Notes under the pieces: model-generated
The model's database searches: none
Seen by the model: the letters and a program-made list of their open reading frames with translations, nothing else
What the model was told of the DNA's origin: nothing
DNA from: Pseudomonas baetica
GTDB lineage: Bacteria > Pseudomonadota > Gammaproteobacteria > Pseudomonadales > Pseudomonadaceae
DNA length: 64,000 nucleotides
NCBI RefSeq assembly: GCF_002813455.1
Contig: NZ_PHHE01000001.1
Location: 3,206,001 to 3,270,000 of the forward strand
Direction of reading: 5' to 3'
Shown here: positions 41,001-47,966 of the stretch, in pieces
Numbering within the stretch: position 1 is the first letter of the stretch
How the letters are laid out: every line of letters begins with the position of its first letter
Position numbers and translations under genes: made by a program

Positions 41001-44000
41001 CCGCAACCCTGACCAACGCTGCTGGCTCGCCAGTGACCGTGACCCTGTCGAACGGTGCCGTGATCACCATCGATGCCGGTAAAACCTCGGGCACCGTGAC
41101 CGTTCCAGCACCTGCCGATGACGTCTACAAAGACGCCGGTAAAGTCGAAGCGACCATTTCGACCGCCACGGGTGGCAACTTCGAGAACCTGGTGCCGAGC
41201 ACCGTTCCGGCCGTGACCAATGTCACCGACACCATCGATACTTCGACGGTCAAACTGACTGCCGATACTTCCGTGGCTGAAGGCGGCACCGTGACTTATA
41301 CCGCCACTGTTGGCGCGCCAGTCACTGGCTCACCTGTTGTGGTGACCTTAGCCAACGGCCAGAACATCACCATCGAAGTGGGCAAAACCACCGGCACCGT
41401 GACTTTCACTGCGCCAAACGATGCGCTGACCGGTCATGCACCACTGACCAACTCGATTACCGACGTGAGCGGCGGCAACTACGAGAACCTCGTGGCCGAC
41501 AAGACGCCGGTCTCGACCAACGTCACCGACACCGTCGACACTACCAACCTGTCGCTCAGCGCCACCGATTCTGTAGCTGAAGGCGGTTCGATTGTTTACA
41601 CGGCCACATTGACCAACGCTGCTGGTTCGCCGGTTACCGTGACCCTGTCCAACGGCGCCGTCATTACCATCGACGCTGGCAAAACTACCGGCACTGTGAC
41701 CGTCCCGGCTCCGGCTGATGACGTTTACAAAGACGCCGGCAAAGTCGAAGCGACTATTTCGACCGCCACGGGTGGCAACTTCGAGAACCTCGTTCCGAGC
41801 ACCACCCCGGCGGTAACCGAAGTCACCGACACCATCGATACTTCGACGGTCAAACTGACCGCCGATACTTCCGTGGCTGAAGGCGGCACCGTGACTTATA
41901 CCGCCACTGTTGGCGCGCCAGTCACTGGCTCACCTGTTGTGGTGACCTTGGCCAACGGCCAGAACATCACCATCGAAGTGGGCAAAACCACCGGCACCGT
42001 GACCTTCACTGCGCCGAACGATGCGTTGACGGGTCAGGCGCCACTCAGCAACTCGATCACCGGTGTGACTGGCGGTAACTACGAAAACCTCGTGGCCGAC
42101 AAGACCCCGGTCAGCACAACCGTGACCGACACCGTCGACACCACTAACCTGTCGCTCAGCGCTACCAACTCGGTTGCCGAGGGTGGCTCGATTGTTTACA
42201 CCGCCACGCTGACCAACGCCGCTGGTTCGCCAGTGACGGTCACACTGTCGAACGGTGCTGTGATCATCATCGAGGCTGGTAAAACCACTGGCACCGTAAC
42301 CGTCCCGGCCCCGGCTGATGACGTTTACAAAGACGCGGGCAAAGTCGAAGCGACCATTTCGACTGCCACTGGCGGCAACTTCGAAAACCTGGTGCCGAGC
42401 ACTGTGCCGGCCGTGACCAATGTCACCGACACTATCGACACCACCACAGTCAAACTGACCGCGACTGAGTCAACGGCTGAGGGTGGCACCGTCACTTACA
42501 CCGCGACTGTTGGCGCGCCAGTGACCGGCTCTCCGGTCACCGTGACCCTGGCCAATGGTCAGAACATCACCATCGAAGTGGGTAAAACCACCGGCACCGT
42601 GACCACCACCGCTCCGAACGATGCGCTGACGGGTCAGGCGCCACTCAGCAACTCGATCACCGGTGTGACTGGCGGTAACTACGAAAACCTCGTGGCCGAC
42701 AAGACCCCGGTCAGCACCACCGTGACCGACACCGTCGACACCACCAATCTGTCGCTCAGCGCTACCCCATCGGTCGCTGAAGGTGGCTCGATTGTTTACA
42801 CCGCCACGCTGACCAACGCCGCTGGTTCGCCAGTGACCGTGACCCTGAGCAACGGCTCGGTGATCACCATCGAAGCGGGCAAAACCACCGGCACCGTGAC
42901 CGTTGCAGCGCCAGCCGATGACGTCTACAAAGACGCCGGCACCGTTCAGGCGACGATCAGCAACGCCACCGGTGGCAACTTCGAAAACCTGGTACCAAGC
43001 ACGACTCCGGCCGTGACCAGCGTGACCGATACCATCGACACTACGACCGTGAAGCTGACCGCAACCGGTACAGCGGCCGAGGGTGGCACTGTCACCTACA
43101 CCGCCACCGTTGGCGCGCCGGTTACCGGTTCGCCTGTCGTGGTGACCCTGGCCAACGGCCAGAACATCACCATCGAAGTCGGCAAAACCACCGGCACCGT
43201 GACTACCACCGCACCGAACGACGTATTGACCGGTCATGCGCCGATTACCAACTCGATCACCAACGTGTCGGGCGGCAACTACGAAAACCTCGTGGCCGAC
43301 AAAACCCCGGTCAGCACCACCGTGACCGACACTGTCGACACCACCAACCTGTCGCTGTCGGCGACCGGCTCCGTGGCCGAGGGTGGCCAGATCACCTACA
43401 CCGCGACGCTGACCAACGCCGCGGGCTCGCCGTTGACCGTGACCCTCAGCAACGGTTCGGTAATCACCATCGAAGCGGGCAAAACCACCGGCACCGTGAC
43501 TGTTCCGGCACCGGCTGACGACGTCTACAAAGACGCCGGCAACGTGCAGGCAACCATCACTGGCACCAGCGGCGGCGGCTTCGAAAACCTGGTGACCAAT
43601 ACCACGCCAGCCGTGACCAGCGTCACGGACACCATCGACACCACCACCGTCAGCATTACCGGTAGCACTTCGGTGACCGAGGGTCAGACCGCCAGCTACA
43701 CCGTCAGCCTGAACCACCCGGCGCAAACCGAAGTGACCCTGAAAATCGTCTACAGCGGCACCGCCGCCGACGGTTCGGACTTCACCGGCGTGTACACCGT
43801 GAAGATCCCGGCAGGCGCCAGCAGCGCGCAGTTCAACGTCGCCACCCTCGATGACAAGATCACCGAAGGCACCGAGAACTTCGTGGTCAAGATCGACTCG
43901 GCCACCGGCGGCAACTTCGAGAACCTCGCGGTCAGCAGCACCAATGGCAGCGTCAGTACTTCGATCATCGACAACGATGCGCCGCCGGTCATCGACCTGG

Positions 44001-47000
44001 ATGCCAACAACTCCAGCGGTGCGACCGGTGCCGACTACAAGGTGACCTTCACCGAAAATACCCCGGGCGCGGGCGTGTCGATTGCCGACACCGATATCAA
44101 AATCACCGACCCGGACAGCACCATGCTCACCGGCGCCACCGTGGTACTGACCAACCGTCAGGACGGCGATGCGCTGAACCTGGGCAACAGCGTCAACGGC
44201 ATCACCATCAATGCCAACAGCACCAACGGCACCGTGACTCTGACTCTGTCGGGCAACGCGACGCTGGCCGACTACATGCAGGCCATCAAGAACATCAGCT
44301 TCACCAACAGCAGTGAAGACCCGAGCACTGTGCCGCGGATCATCACCGTGACCGTGACCGATGGCGGCAACTACTCCAACACCGCGACCACCACGGTCAA
44401 CGTGGTGGCAGTCAACGATGCGCCAGTCGCTGCACCGGTCAACGTCACCGGCACCGAAGACACTCCGCTGATCCTCGGCTGGTCGACCTTCGGTGTAACG
44501 GATGTCGACAGCCCGGCCAGCAGCCTCGGGGTGAAAATCACCCAACTGCCGGGCGAAGGCAAACTGCAGTACCTGGACGGCTCGACCTGGAAAGACGTCG
44601 CCAACAATCAGACCTTCAGCAAGGCTGATATCGACGCCGGCAAACTGCGCTTCATGCCGGATGCCAACGAGTCGGGCGTCAACGGTTACGGTGGCACCGG
44701 CCTGGGCAACAATCAGGCTGACTACGCGCAGATCAAGTTCCAGCCAACCGACGGCCAACTGCTGGGCAACACCGGCACCGTGAAGATCGACATCACCCCA
44801 GTGGCGGATGCCCCGACGGTGAGCGTGGCCGACAACAGCGTGAAGTCCACCGGGTTGATCAAGGAAGTCTGGACCGGTCTGTCGGGTCTGGGCACCAACG
44901 GCAACGGCGCGGATTCGACCACGCTGAAAAACGTCATCGACGGCGCCGGCACACCGAACTCCAGCGGGACCGTGAACAACGTGCAGTCGGACGGCAGCGT
45001 GACCGCCGGTACCGCCTCGAAAACGTCGGGCCTGATCTATCTGGAAGCCGGCAAGACCTACGCCTTCAGCGGCGTCGCCGATGACAGTCTGTTGATCACC
45101 ATCGGCGGCAAGAGCGTGGCGTCGGGTACCTGGGGCGCGGGCGGCGCGATCAATGGATCGTTCACACCGACCACCAGCGGCTACTACACCCTGGACATCT
45201 ACCACCACAACCAGAGCGGCCCGGGCAGCTACGACGTCAACCTGTCGGTCAACGGCAGCACGCCGATCGACCTGAGCAGCACCGGCGTGCCGATCTACAC
45301 CGGCGTGACCGATCTGGTGAATGCCGGCGTGACCGTCTCCGATCTGCACGGCAGCAACGGCGAAGGCTATTACGACGGCTACAAGCTCAACACGGGCGCC
45401 GAAGGCACCACGGTGAAACTGTCGGCAGTCTCCACTGCACTGACCGACACCGACGGTTCGGAAACCCTGAGCGTGAAGATCAGCGGCGCGCCGGTCGGCT
45501 CGGTGCTGAGCGACGGCGCAGGCCACAGCTTCACCGTCACTGCGAGCAACGGCGAAGCCAACGTCACCGGCTGGAACCTCGGCAGCCTGACCGTGACCCC
45601 GCCGACCTACTACAACGGCCAGTTCAACCTGACCGTGACCTCGACTTCGACTGAAGCCGTGGGCGGTTCGGCGAGCAGCACCGCGACCATTCCGGTCACC
45701 GTAGTGCCAGCGGTCTATACCGCCTCCGTCGCCACCTCCGGTGATGACACCGTGATCGGCACCGATGGCAACGACATCATTGTTGCCGACATCGGCGGCC
45801 TGACCGTGGTGCCGGGCACCAACTACAACATCGCGTTCATGGTCGACAGCTCCGGCAGTATGAGCACCTCGTCGCTCAACGCGGCCAAGGACTCGCTGAC
45901 CTCGGTGTTCAACACCCTCAAGCAGAGCCTGGGCGGCAGCAACTCGGGCACGGTGAACATCTTCCTGGTGGACTTCGATGCCCAGGTCAAACAGTCGGTG
46001 TCGGTGAACCTCAACGACCCGAACGCCCTGACCAAACTCAAAGCAGTGCTGGACTCGATGACGTCCGGCGGCGGCACCAACTATGAAGACGTGTTCAAGA
46101 CCACGGCCAACTTCTTCCAGAGCGCGGAAGCCGTGGCCAACACCGGGGCGAAGAACCTGACGTACTTCATCACCGACGGCCAGCCGACCTACTACCAGAC
46201 CGGCGAATCGACCAACCCGTACCTGTACGGCAACAAAACCCTCGATAGTCTGATCACCACCACCAACTATACGTTGGGGACAGCCGTCAGCCTGTATCCG
46301 GACAGCACGCACCAGATCGATATCAGCGCGAACGGCTCTGTGACGGTCTGGAGCAAATCGGGCGGCAACTGGTCGTACCTGAACTTCGGCACGCTGCACG
46401 CCCAGGGCGACGGCACCTACGAGCTCTCCAGCCTGGCGGGCTCCGGTAGCAGCACCGACTGGTACACCACTGCCAACTCCAGCAGCAGCTTCTCGTTGCT
46501 CAGCAACCTGTCGAACGTCGAAGCCATCGGCCTCAACAGCGGCGTCAGTCTCAACGACCTGAAACCGTACGATTCGGACAAGACGCCACAGACCAACATC
46601 GATCCGAAGGATCTGGCCAACTCCATCATCGGCCACACCGAAGCGACGATGCCGGGTAGCGACACCGTCAGCGGTGGTGATGGCAACGACATCCTGTTCG
46701 GCGATCTGGTGAGCTTCAACGGCATTGCCGGCGAGGGTTATCAGGCGATGCAGGCGTTCGTGGCCAAGGAAACCGGCGTCGACGTCAGCAAAGTCACCAC
46801 CAGCAATGTGCACCAGTACGTCACCGAGCACTATCAGGCGTTCGATGTGTCCGGCACGCATGACGGCAACGACACGCTGTTGGGTGGCGCGGGCAATGAC
46901 ATCCTCTTCGGCTCGGGCGGCAATGACCTGCTCGATGGCGGTAAAGGCAATGACATCCTGCTCGGCGGCACCGGCAACGACACGCTGATCGGCGGTCAGG

Positions 47001-47356
47001 GCAACGACATCCTGATCGGTGGTTCCGGTGCCGACACCTTCGTCTGGAAATCGGGTGACACCGGCACTGACGTGATCAAGGACTTCAACGCCAGCCAGGG
47101 TGATCGTATCGACCTGCGTGATCTGTTGCAGGGCGAGACCGGCAGTACCATCGACAACTTCCTGAAGATCAGCACGGTCGACGGCGTGTCGTCGCTGCAA
47201 GTCAGCTCGGGCGGCAAGTTCAACTCGGGCGATGCTGCCGCCGCGACACCGGACGTGACGATCAAACTGGAAGGCAACAACTGGTCGAGCGCCAACATCC
47301 ACAACCTGATTGCCGGCAGCGACCCGACCATCAAAGTCGACCACAACAACAGCTGA
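32021..47356 (+). CDS. lapA: LapA, giant RTX surface adhesin
   Basis: Type I-secreted adhesin for biofilm attachment, 5111 residues. The N-terminal retention module (about 1-120) carries TAAG sites at 107-110 and 112-115; the first matches the Pf0-1 LapA cleavage (Ala108/Ala109) by LapG. Residues about 175-3870 are about 37 Ig-like repeats of about 100 residues, mostly in alternating types (LSLSATGSVAEGG... and VKLTADTSVAEGG...). A Calx-beta-like unit (about 3870-3985) and cadherin-like segments (about 3990-4275) follow, then a PA14-like domain (about 4280-4425), a VWA domain with MIDAS DSSGS (about 4600-4730), and GGxGxDxL RTX repeats (about 4875 and 4945-5010) with a C-terminal secretion signal. 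LapEBC exports it; LapD/LapG control release. The repeats include a perfect 2.4-kb duplication. Confidence 0.95.
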   Translation: MSSVVAIVKSIVGQVFVVSPEGVRRVLVEGDRLFVGDQIDTGLSGAVSLELADGRTLDLGRETQWSANAPDSSTDLAEATAQAAPSVAELQQAIAAGVDPTTALEATAAGATAAGTGGAAGGGHSFVMLDATAGRVDPTIGFPTAGINSGAQAAQNITGGQTTDTTSNALRESTLSLSATPTITEAGGVLVYTATLTQAPLTDLTITLSNGAVIVIPAGSTTGTVNVPMAPNDTVYNDPTQIDVTVTGTTGGNGITVTPPTTPATTQVTDTIDTTTVTLTAGPSVTEGGQITYTATLTSPAQTPVTVTLSNGSTITIGAGQTTGTVNVPTPANDVYNNGSTVTTTITGATGGNFENLVPNPTPAVTTITDSIDNTGLTLTATGSVVEGEQITYTATLTNPAQTPVTVTLSNGSTITIEAGQTTGTVNVPTAPNDVYNNGGTVSTTITGATGGNFENLVPNTTPATTTVTDSIDTTSVSLTATGTVVEGGQITYTATLTNPAQTPVTVTLSNGSTITIEAGQTTGTVNVPTAANDVYNNGSTVSTTITDATGGNFENLVPNPTPATTTITDSIDTTNLSLSATGSVAEGGSIVYTATLTNAAQTPVTVTLSNGSVITIEAGKTTGTVTVPAPADDVYKDAGKVEVSITDASGGNFENLVPSTTPAVTEVTDTIDTSTVKLSADTSVAEGGTVTYTATVGAPVTGSPVVVTLANGQNITIEVGKTTGSVTFTAPNDALTGNAPLTNSITGVTGGNYEDLVADKTPVSTTVTDTVDTTNLSLSATGSVAEGGSIVYTATLTNAAGSPVTVTLSNGSVITIEAGKTTGTVTVPAPADDVYKDAGKVEVTIKDATGGNFENLVPSTVPAVTDVTDTIDTSTVKLTADTSVAEGGTVTYTATVGAPVTGSPVVVTLANGQSITIEVGKTTGTVTTAAPNDALVGQAPVTNSITNVSGGNYENLVADKTPVSTTVTDTPDTTNLSLSATGSVAEGGQITYTATLTNAAGSPVTVNLSNGSVITIEAGKTTGTVTVPAPADDVYKDAGKVEVTIKDATGGNFENLVPSTVPAVTDVTDTIDTSTVKLTADTSVAEGGTVTYTATVGAPVTGSPVVVTLANGQSITIEVGKTTGTVTFTAPNDALTGHAPLSNSITDVSGGNYENLVADKTPVSTNVTDTVDTTNLSLSATGSVAEGGSIVYTATLTNAAGSPVTVTLSNGSVITIEAGKTTGTVTVPAPADDVYKDAGKVEATISTATGGNFENLVPSTVPAVTEVSDTIDTSTVKLTADTSVAEGGTVTYTATVGAPVTGSPVVVTLANGQNITIEVGKTTGTVTFTAPNDALVGQAPVTNSITNVTGGNYENLVADKTPVSTTVTDTTDTTNLSLSATGSVAEGGQITYTATLTNAAGSPVTVTLSNGSVITIEAGKTTGTVTVPAPADDVYKDAGKVEATISTATGGNFENLVPSTVPAVTDVTDTIDTSTVKLTADTSVAEGGTVTYTATVGAPVTGSPVVVALANGQQITIEVGKTTGTVTFTAPNDALTGHAPLSNSITDVSGGNYENLVADKTPVSTTVTDTVDTTNLSLSATGSVAEGGSIVYTATLTNAAGSPVTVTLSNGSVITIETGKTTGTVTVPAPADDVYKDAGKVEATISTATGGNFENLVPSTVPAVTEVTDTIDTSTVKLTADTSVAEGGTVTYTATVGAPVTGSPVVVTLANGQNITIEVGKTTGTVTTTAPNDALVGQAPVTNSITNVTGGNYENLVADKTPVSTTVTDTTDTTNLSLSATGSVAEGGQITYTATLTNAAGSPVTVTLSNGSVITIEAGKTTGTVTVPAPADDVYKDAGKVEVTIKDATGGNFENLVPSTVPAVTDVTDTIDTSTVKLTADTSVAEGGTVTYTATVGAPVTGSPVVVTLANGQSITIEVGKTTGTVTFTAPNDALTGHAPLSNSITDVSGGNYENLVADKTPVSTNVTDTVDTTNLSLSATGSVAEGGSIVYTATLTNAAGSPVTVTLSNGSVITIEAGKTTGTVTVPAPADDVYKDAGKVEATISTATGGNFENLVPSTVPAVTEVSDTIDTSTVKLTADTSVAEGGTVTYTATVGAPVTGSPVVVTLANGQNITIEVGKTTGTVTFTAPNDALVGQAPVTNSITNVTGGNYENLVADKTPVSTTVTDTTDTTNLSLSATGSVAEGGQITYTATLTNAAGSPVTVTLSNGSVITIEAGKTTGTVTVPAPADDVYKDAGKVEATISTATGGNFENLVPSTVPAVTDVTDTIDTSTVKLTADTSVAEGGTVTYTATVGAPVTGSPVVVALANGQQITIEVGKTTGTVTFTAPNDALTGHAPLSNSITDVSGGNYENLVADKTPVSTTVTDTVDTTNLSLSATGSVAEGGSIVYTATLTNAAGSPVTVTLSNGSVITIETGKTTGTVTVPAPADDVYKDAGKVEATISTATGGNFENLVPSTVPAVTEVTDTIDTSTVKLTADTSVAEGGTVTYTATVGAPVTGSPVVVTLANGQNITIEVGKTTGTVTTTAPNDALVGQAPVTNSITNVTGGNYENLVADKTPVSTTVTDTTDTTNLSLSATGSVAEGGQITYTATLTNAAGSPVTVTLSNGSVITIEAGKTTGTVTVPAPADDVYKDAGKVEATISTATGGNFENLVPSTVPAVTDVTDTIDTSTVKLTADTSVAEGGTVTYTATVGAPVTGSPVVVALANGQQITIEVGKTTGTVTTTAPNDALTGHAPITNSITDVSGGNYENLVADKTPVSTTVTDTTDTTNLSLSATGAVNEGGQITYTATLTNAAGSPVTVTLSNGATITIDAGKTTGTVTVDAPKDDVYKDAGTVEATIKGATGGNFENLVTSDTPAVTTVNDTIDTSTVSLTATANVAEGETVVYTATVTAPVTGSPVVVTLSNGQTITIAVGETTGTVNFVAPNSPLAGGSSLSVTIDGATGGNYEKLAVDGKPADTAVSDTIDTTNLNLTATDSVAEGGSIVYTATLTNAAGSPVTVTLSNGAVITIDAGKTSGTVTVPAPADDVYKDAGKVEATISTATGGNFENLVPSTVPAVTNVTDTIDTSTVKLTADTSVAEGGTVTYTATVGAPVTGSPVVVTLANGQNITIEVGKTTGTVTFTAPNDALTGHAPLTNSITDVSGGNYENLVADKTPVSTNVTDTVDTTNLSLSATDSVAEGGSIVYTATLTNAAGSPVTVTLSNGAVITIDAGKTTGTVTVPAPADDVYKDAGKVEATISTATGGNFENLVPSTTPAVTEVTDTIDTSTVKLTADTSVAEGGTVTYTATVGAPVTGSPVVVTLANGQNITIEVGKTTGTVTFTAPNDALTGQAPLSNSITGVTGGNYENLVADKTPVSTTVTDTVDTTNLSLSATNSVAEGGSIVYTATLTNAAGSPVTVTLSNGAVIIIEAGKTTGTVTVPAPADDVYKDAGKVEATISTATGGNFENLVPSTVPAVTNVTDTIDTTTVKLTATESTAEGGTVTYTATVGAPVTGSPVTVTLANGQNITIEVGKTTGTVTTTAPNDALTGQAPLSNSITGVTGGNYENLVADKTPVSTTVTDTVDTTNLSLSATPSVAEGGSIVYTATLTNAAGSPVTVTLSNGSVITIEAGKTTGTVTVAAPADDVYKDAGTVQATISNATGGNFENLVPSTTPAVTSVTDTIDTTTVKLTATGTAAEGGTVTYTATVGAPVTGSPVVVTLANGQNITIEVGKTTGTVTTTAPNDVLTGHAPITNSITNVSGGNYENLVADKTPVSTTVTDTVDTTNLSLSATGSVAEGGQITYTATLTNAAGSPLTVTLSNGSVITIEAGKTTGTVTVPAPADDVYKDAGNVQATITGTSGGGFENLVTNTTPAVTSVTDTIDTTTVSITGSTSVTEGQTASYTVSLNHPAQTEVTLKIVYSGTAADGSDFTGVYTVKIPAGASSAQFNVATLDDKITEGTENFVVKIDSATGGNFENLAVSSTNGSVSTSIIDNDAPPVIDLDANNSSGATGADYKVTFTENTPGAGVSIADTDIKITDPDSTMLTGATVVLTNRQDGDALNLGNSVNGITINANSTNGTVTLTLSGNATLADYMQAIKNISFTNSSEDPSTVPRIITVTVTDGGNYSNTATTTVNVVAVNDAPVAAPVNVTGTEDTPLILGWSTFGVTDVDSPASSLGVKITQLPGEGKLQYLDGSTWKDVANNQTFSKADIDAGKLRFMPDANESGVNGYGGTGLGNNQADYAQIKFQPTDGQLLGNTGTVKIDITPVADAPTVSVADNSVKSTGLIKEVWTGLSGLGTNGNGADSTTLKNVIDGAGTPNSSGTVNNVQSDGSVTAGTASKTSGLIYLEAGKTYAFSGVADDSLLITIGGKSVASGTWGAGGAINGSFTPTTSGYYTLDIYHHNQSGPGSYDVNLSVNGSTPIDLSSTGVPIYTGVTDLVNAGVTVSDLHGSNGEGYYDGYKLNTGAEGTTVKLSAVSTALTDTDGSETLSVKISGAPVGSVLSDGAGHSFTVTASNGEANVTGWNLGSLTVTPPTYYNGQFNLTVTSTSTEAVGGSASSTATIPVTVVPAVYTASVATSGDDTVIGTDGNDIIVADIGGLTVVPGTNYNIAFMVDSSGSMSTSSLNAAKDSLTSVFNTLKQSLGGSNSGTVNIFLVDFDAQVKQSVSVNLNDPNALTKLKAVLDSMTSGGGTNYEDVFKTTANFFQSAEAVANTGAKNLTYFITDGQPTYYQTGESTNPYLYGNKTLDSLITTTNYTLGTAVSLYPDSTHQIDISANGSVTVWSKSGGNWSYLNFGTLHAQGDGTYELSSLAGSGSSTDWYTTANSSSSFSLLSNLSNVEAIGLNSGVSLNDLKPYDSDKTPQTNIDPKDLANSIIGHTEATMPGSDTVSGGDGNDILFGDLVSFNGIAGEGYQAMQAFVAKETGVDVSKVTTSNVHQYVTEHYQAFDVSGTHDGNDTLLGGAGNDILFGSGGNDLLDGGKGNDILLGGTGNDTLIGGQGNDILIGGSGADTFVWKSGDTGTDVIKDFNASQGDRIDLRDLLQGETGSTIDNFLKISTVDGVSSLQVSSGGKFNSGDAAAATPDVTIKLEGNNWSSANIHNLIAGSDPTIKVDHNNS
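32544..43970 (+). repeat. Tandem 300-bp repeat array within lapA
   Basis: About 38 in-frame units of exactly or nearly 300 bases (100 residues), the last being the Calx-beta-like one. The first three after the opening unit share NPAQTPVTVTLSNGSTI; from about 33740 to 40340 two unit types alternate as a 600-base dimer (type A: TNAAGSPVTVTLSNGSVITI...DDVYKDAGK; type B: VGAPVTGSPVVVTLANGQ...NYENLVADKTPVS). Units after 40340 diverge more (IDAGKT; SPLAGGSS). Confidence 0.95.
35044..39927 (+). repeat. Perfect 2,400-bp tandem duplication inside the lapA array
   Basis: Positions 35044-37527 and 37444-39927 read the same with an offset of 2400 bases (eight 100-residue units); I compared all 41 sixty-base blocks and found no mismatch. 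Flanks differ at 35043/37443 (A vs C) and from about 39928. The two copies therefore differ by less than the neighbouring units do. Confidence 0.9.
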
Positions 47357-47366
47357 TGCGTGAACA

Positions 47367-47390
47367 ACGGCCGCCCTTATGGGCGGCCGT
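47367..47390 (+). terminator. Hairpin terminator after lapA
   Basis: A 10-base GC-rich stem, ACGGCCGCCC / GGGCGGCCGT, with loop TTAT, 10 bases past the lapA stop. Only a short T run follows (CACGTTT). Confidence 0.7.
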
Positions 47391-47500
47391 CACGTTTGCG
47401 CCCGGCGAAGCGGTGACGATTTCGTCGGCGCACCGCATACTTGCGCGCAGTTGGCTATGCTGCTGACAGCATGACGCTGGTTCTTTCTGAGGGATGCTCA

Positions 47501-47839
47501 ATGTTTTACGTGCAACGCGATGCGCAAGGCCAGTTGATTCGCGTGGAAGCTGCAGCCTACGCCGAGGCCACGGAAACGCTGCCGGCCGACCACCATGAAA
47601 TCCAGGCGTGGTACGCCAACGAAGCCGTGGAAAACAGCCTCAAACAGCTCAAGCAGAGCGACTTTGAAATGATTCGGGTACTCGACGACCTGATTCAGGT
47701 GCTGACCCAGAAAGGCGTGATCCGCGTCACCGACCTGCCGCCGGCGGCGCAGGCCAAGTTGATGGACCGGACCCAGGCGCGTGAGGCGCTGGGTGGGTTG
47801 AGTCAGCTCATTGATGAAGATGAAGGCGGCTTGATCTGA
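47501..47839 (+). CDS. Small conserved protein of the lap locus
   Basis: A 112-residue acidic protein; the frame opens at 47441, but the ATG at 47501 with GAGGG 8 bases upstream is preferred. It has no signal or membrane segment. The sequence opens with M-F-Y-V-Q-R-D-A-Q-G-Q-L and continues with a helical region (NSLKQLKQSDFEMIRVLDDLIQVL) and an acidic tail (DEDEGGLI). Pseudomonas homologues are often labelled 'tryptophan synthase subunit beta', but at this length and without a PLP lysine motif that label has no support. It lies between lapA and lapD and is transcribed with lapA's direction, 144 bases beyond lapA. Confidence 0.82.
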   Translation: MFYVQRDAQGQLIRVEAAAYAEATETLPADHHEIQAWYANEAVENSLKQLKQSDFEMIRVLDDLIQVLTQKGVIRVTDLPPAAQAKLMDRTQAREALGGLSQLIDEDEGGLI

Positions 47840-47869
47840 CCCTGGACCCTTGGTGACTGCACTGACCCT

Positions 47870-47934
47870 TTCGCGAGCAGGCTCGCTCCCACACTGGTAT
47901 GCATTTCAAATGTGGGAGCGAGCCTGCTCGCGAA
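47870..47934. repeat. REPIN
   Basis: Inverted REP arms (TTCGCGAGCAGG... / ...CCTGCTCGCGAA) between two convergent genes, so it may serve both 3' ends. Confidence 0.92.
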
Positions 47935-47966
47935 GGCGGCATCACTGACGCCATCGCACTAAAAGA

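Noticed and set aside
32544..43970. Regular repeats that could suggest a CRISPR array
   Set aside because: Units are 300 bases, coding throughout and without unique spacers; they are protein repeats.
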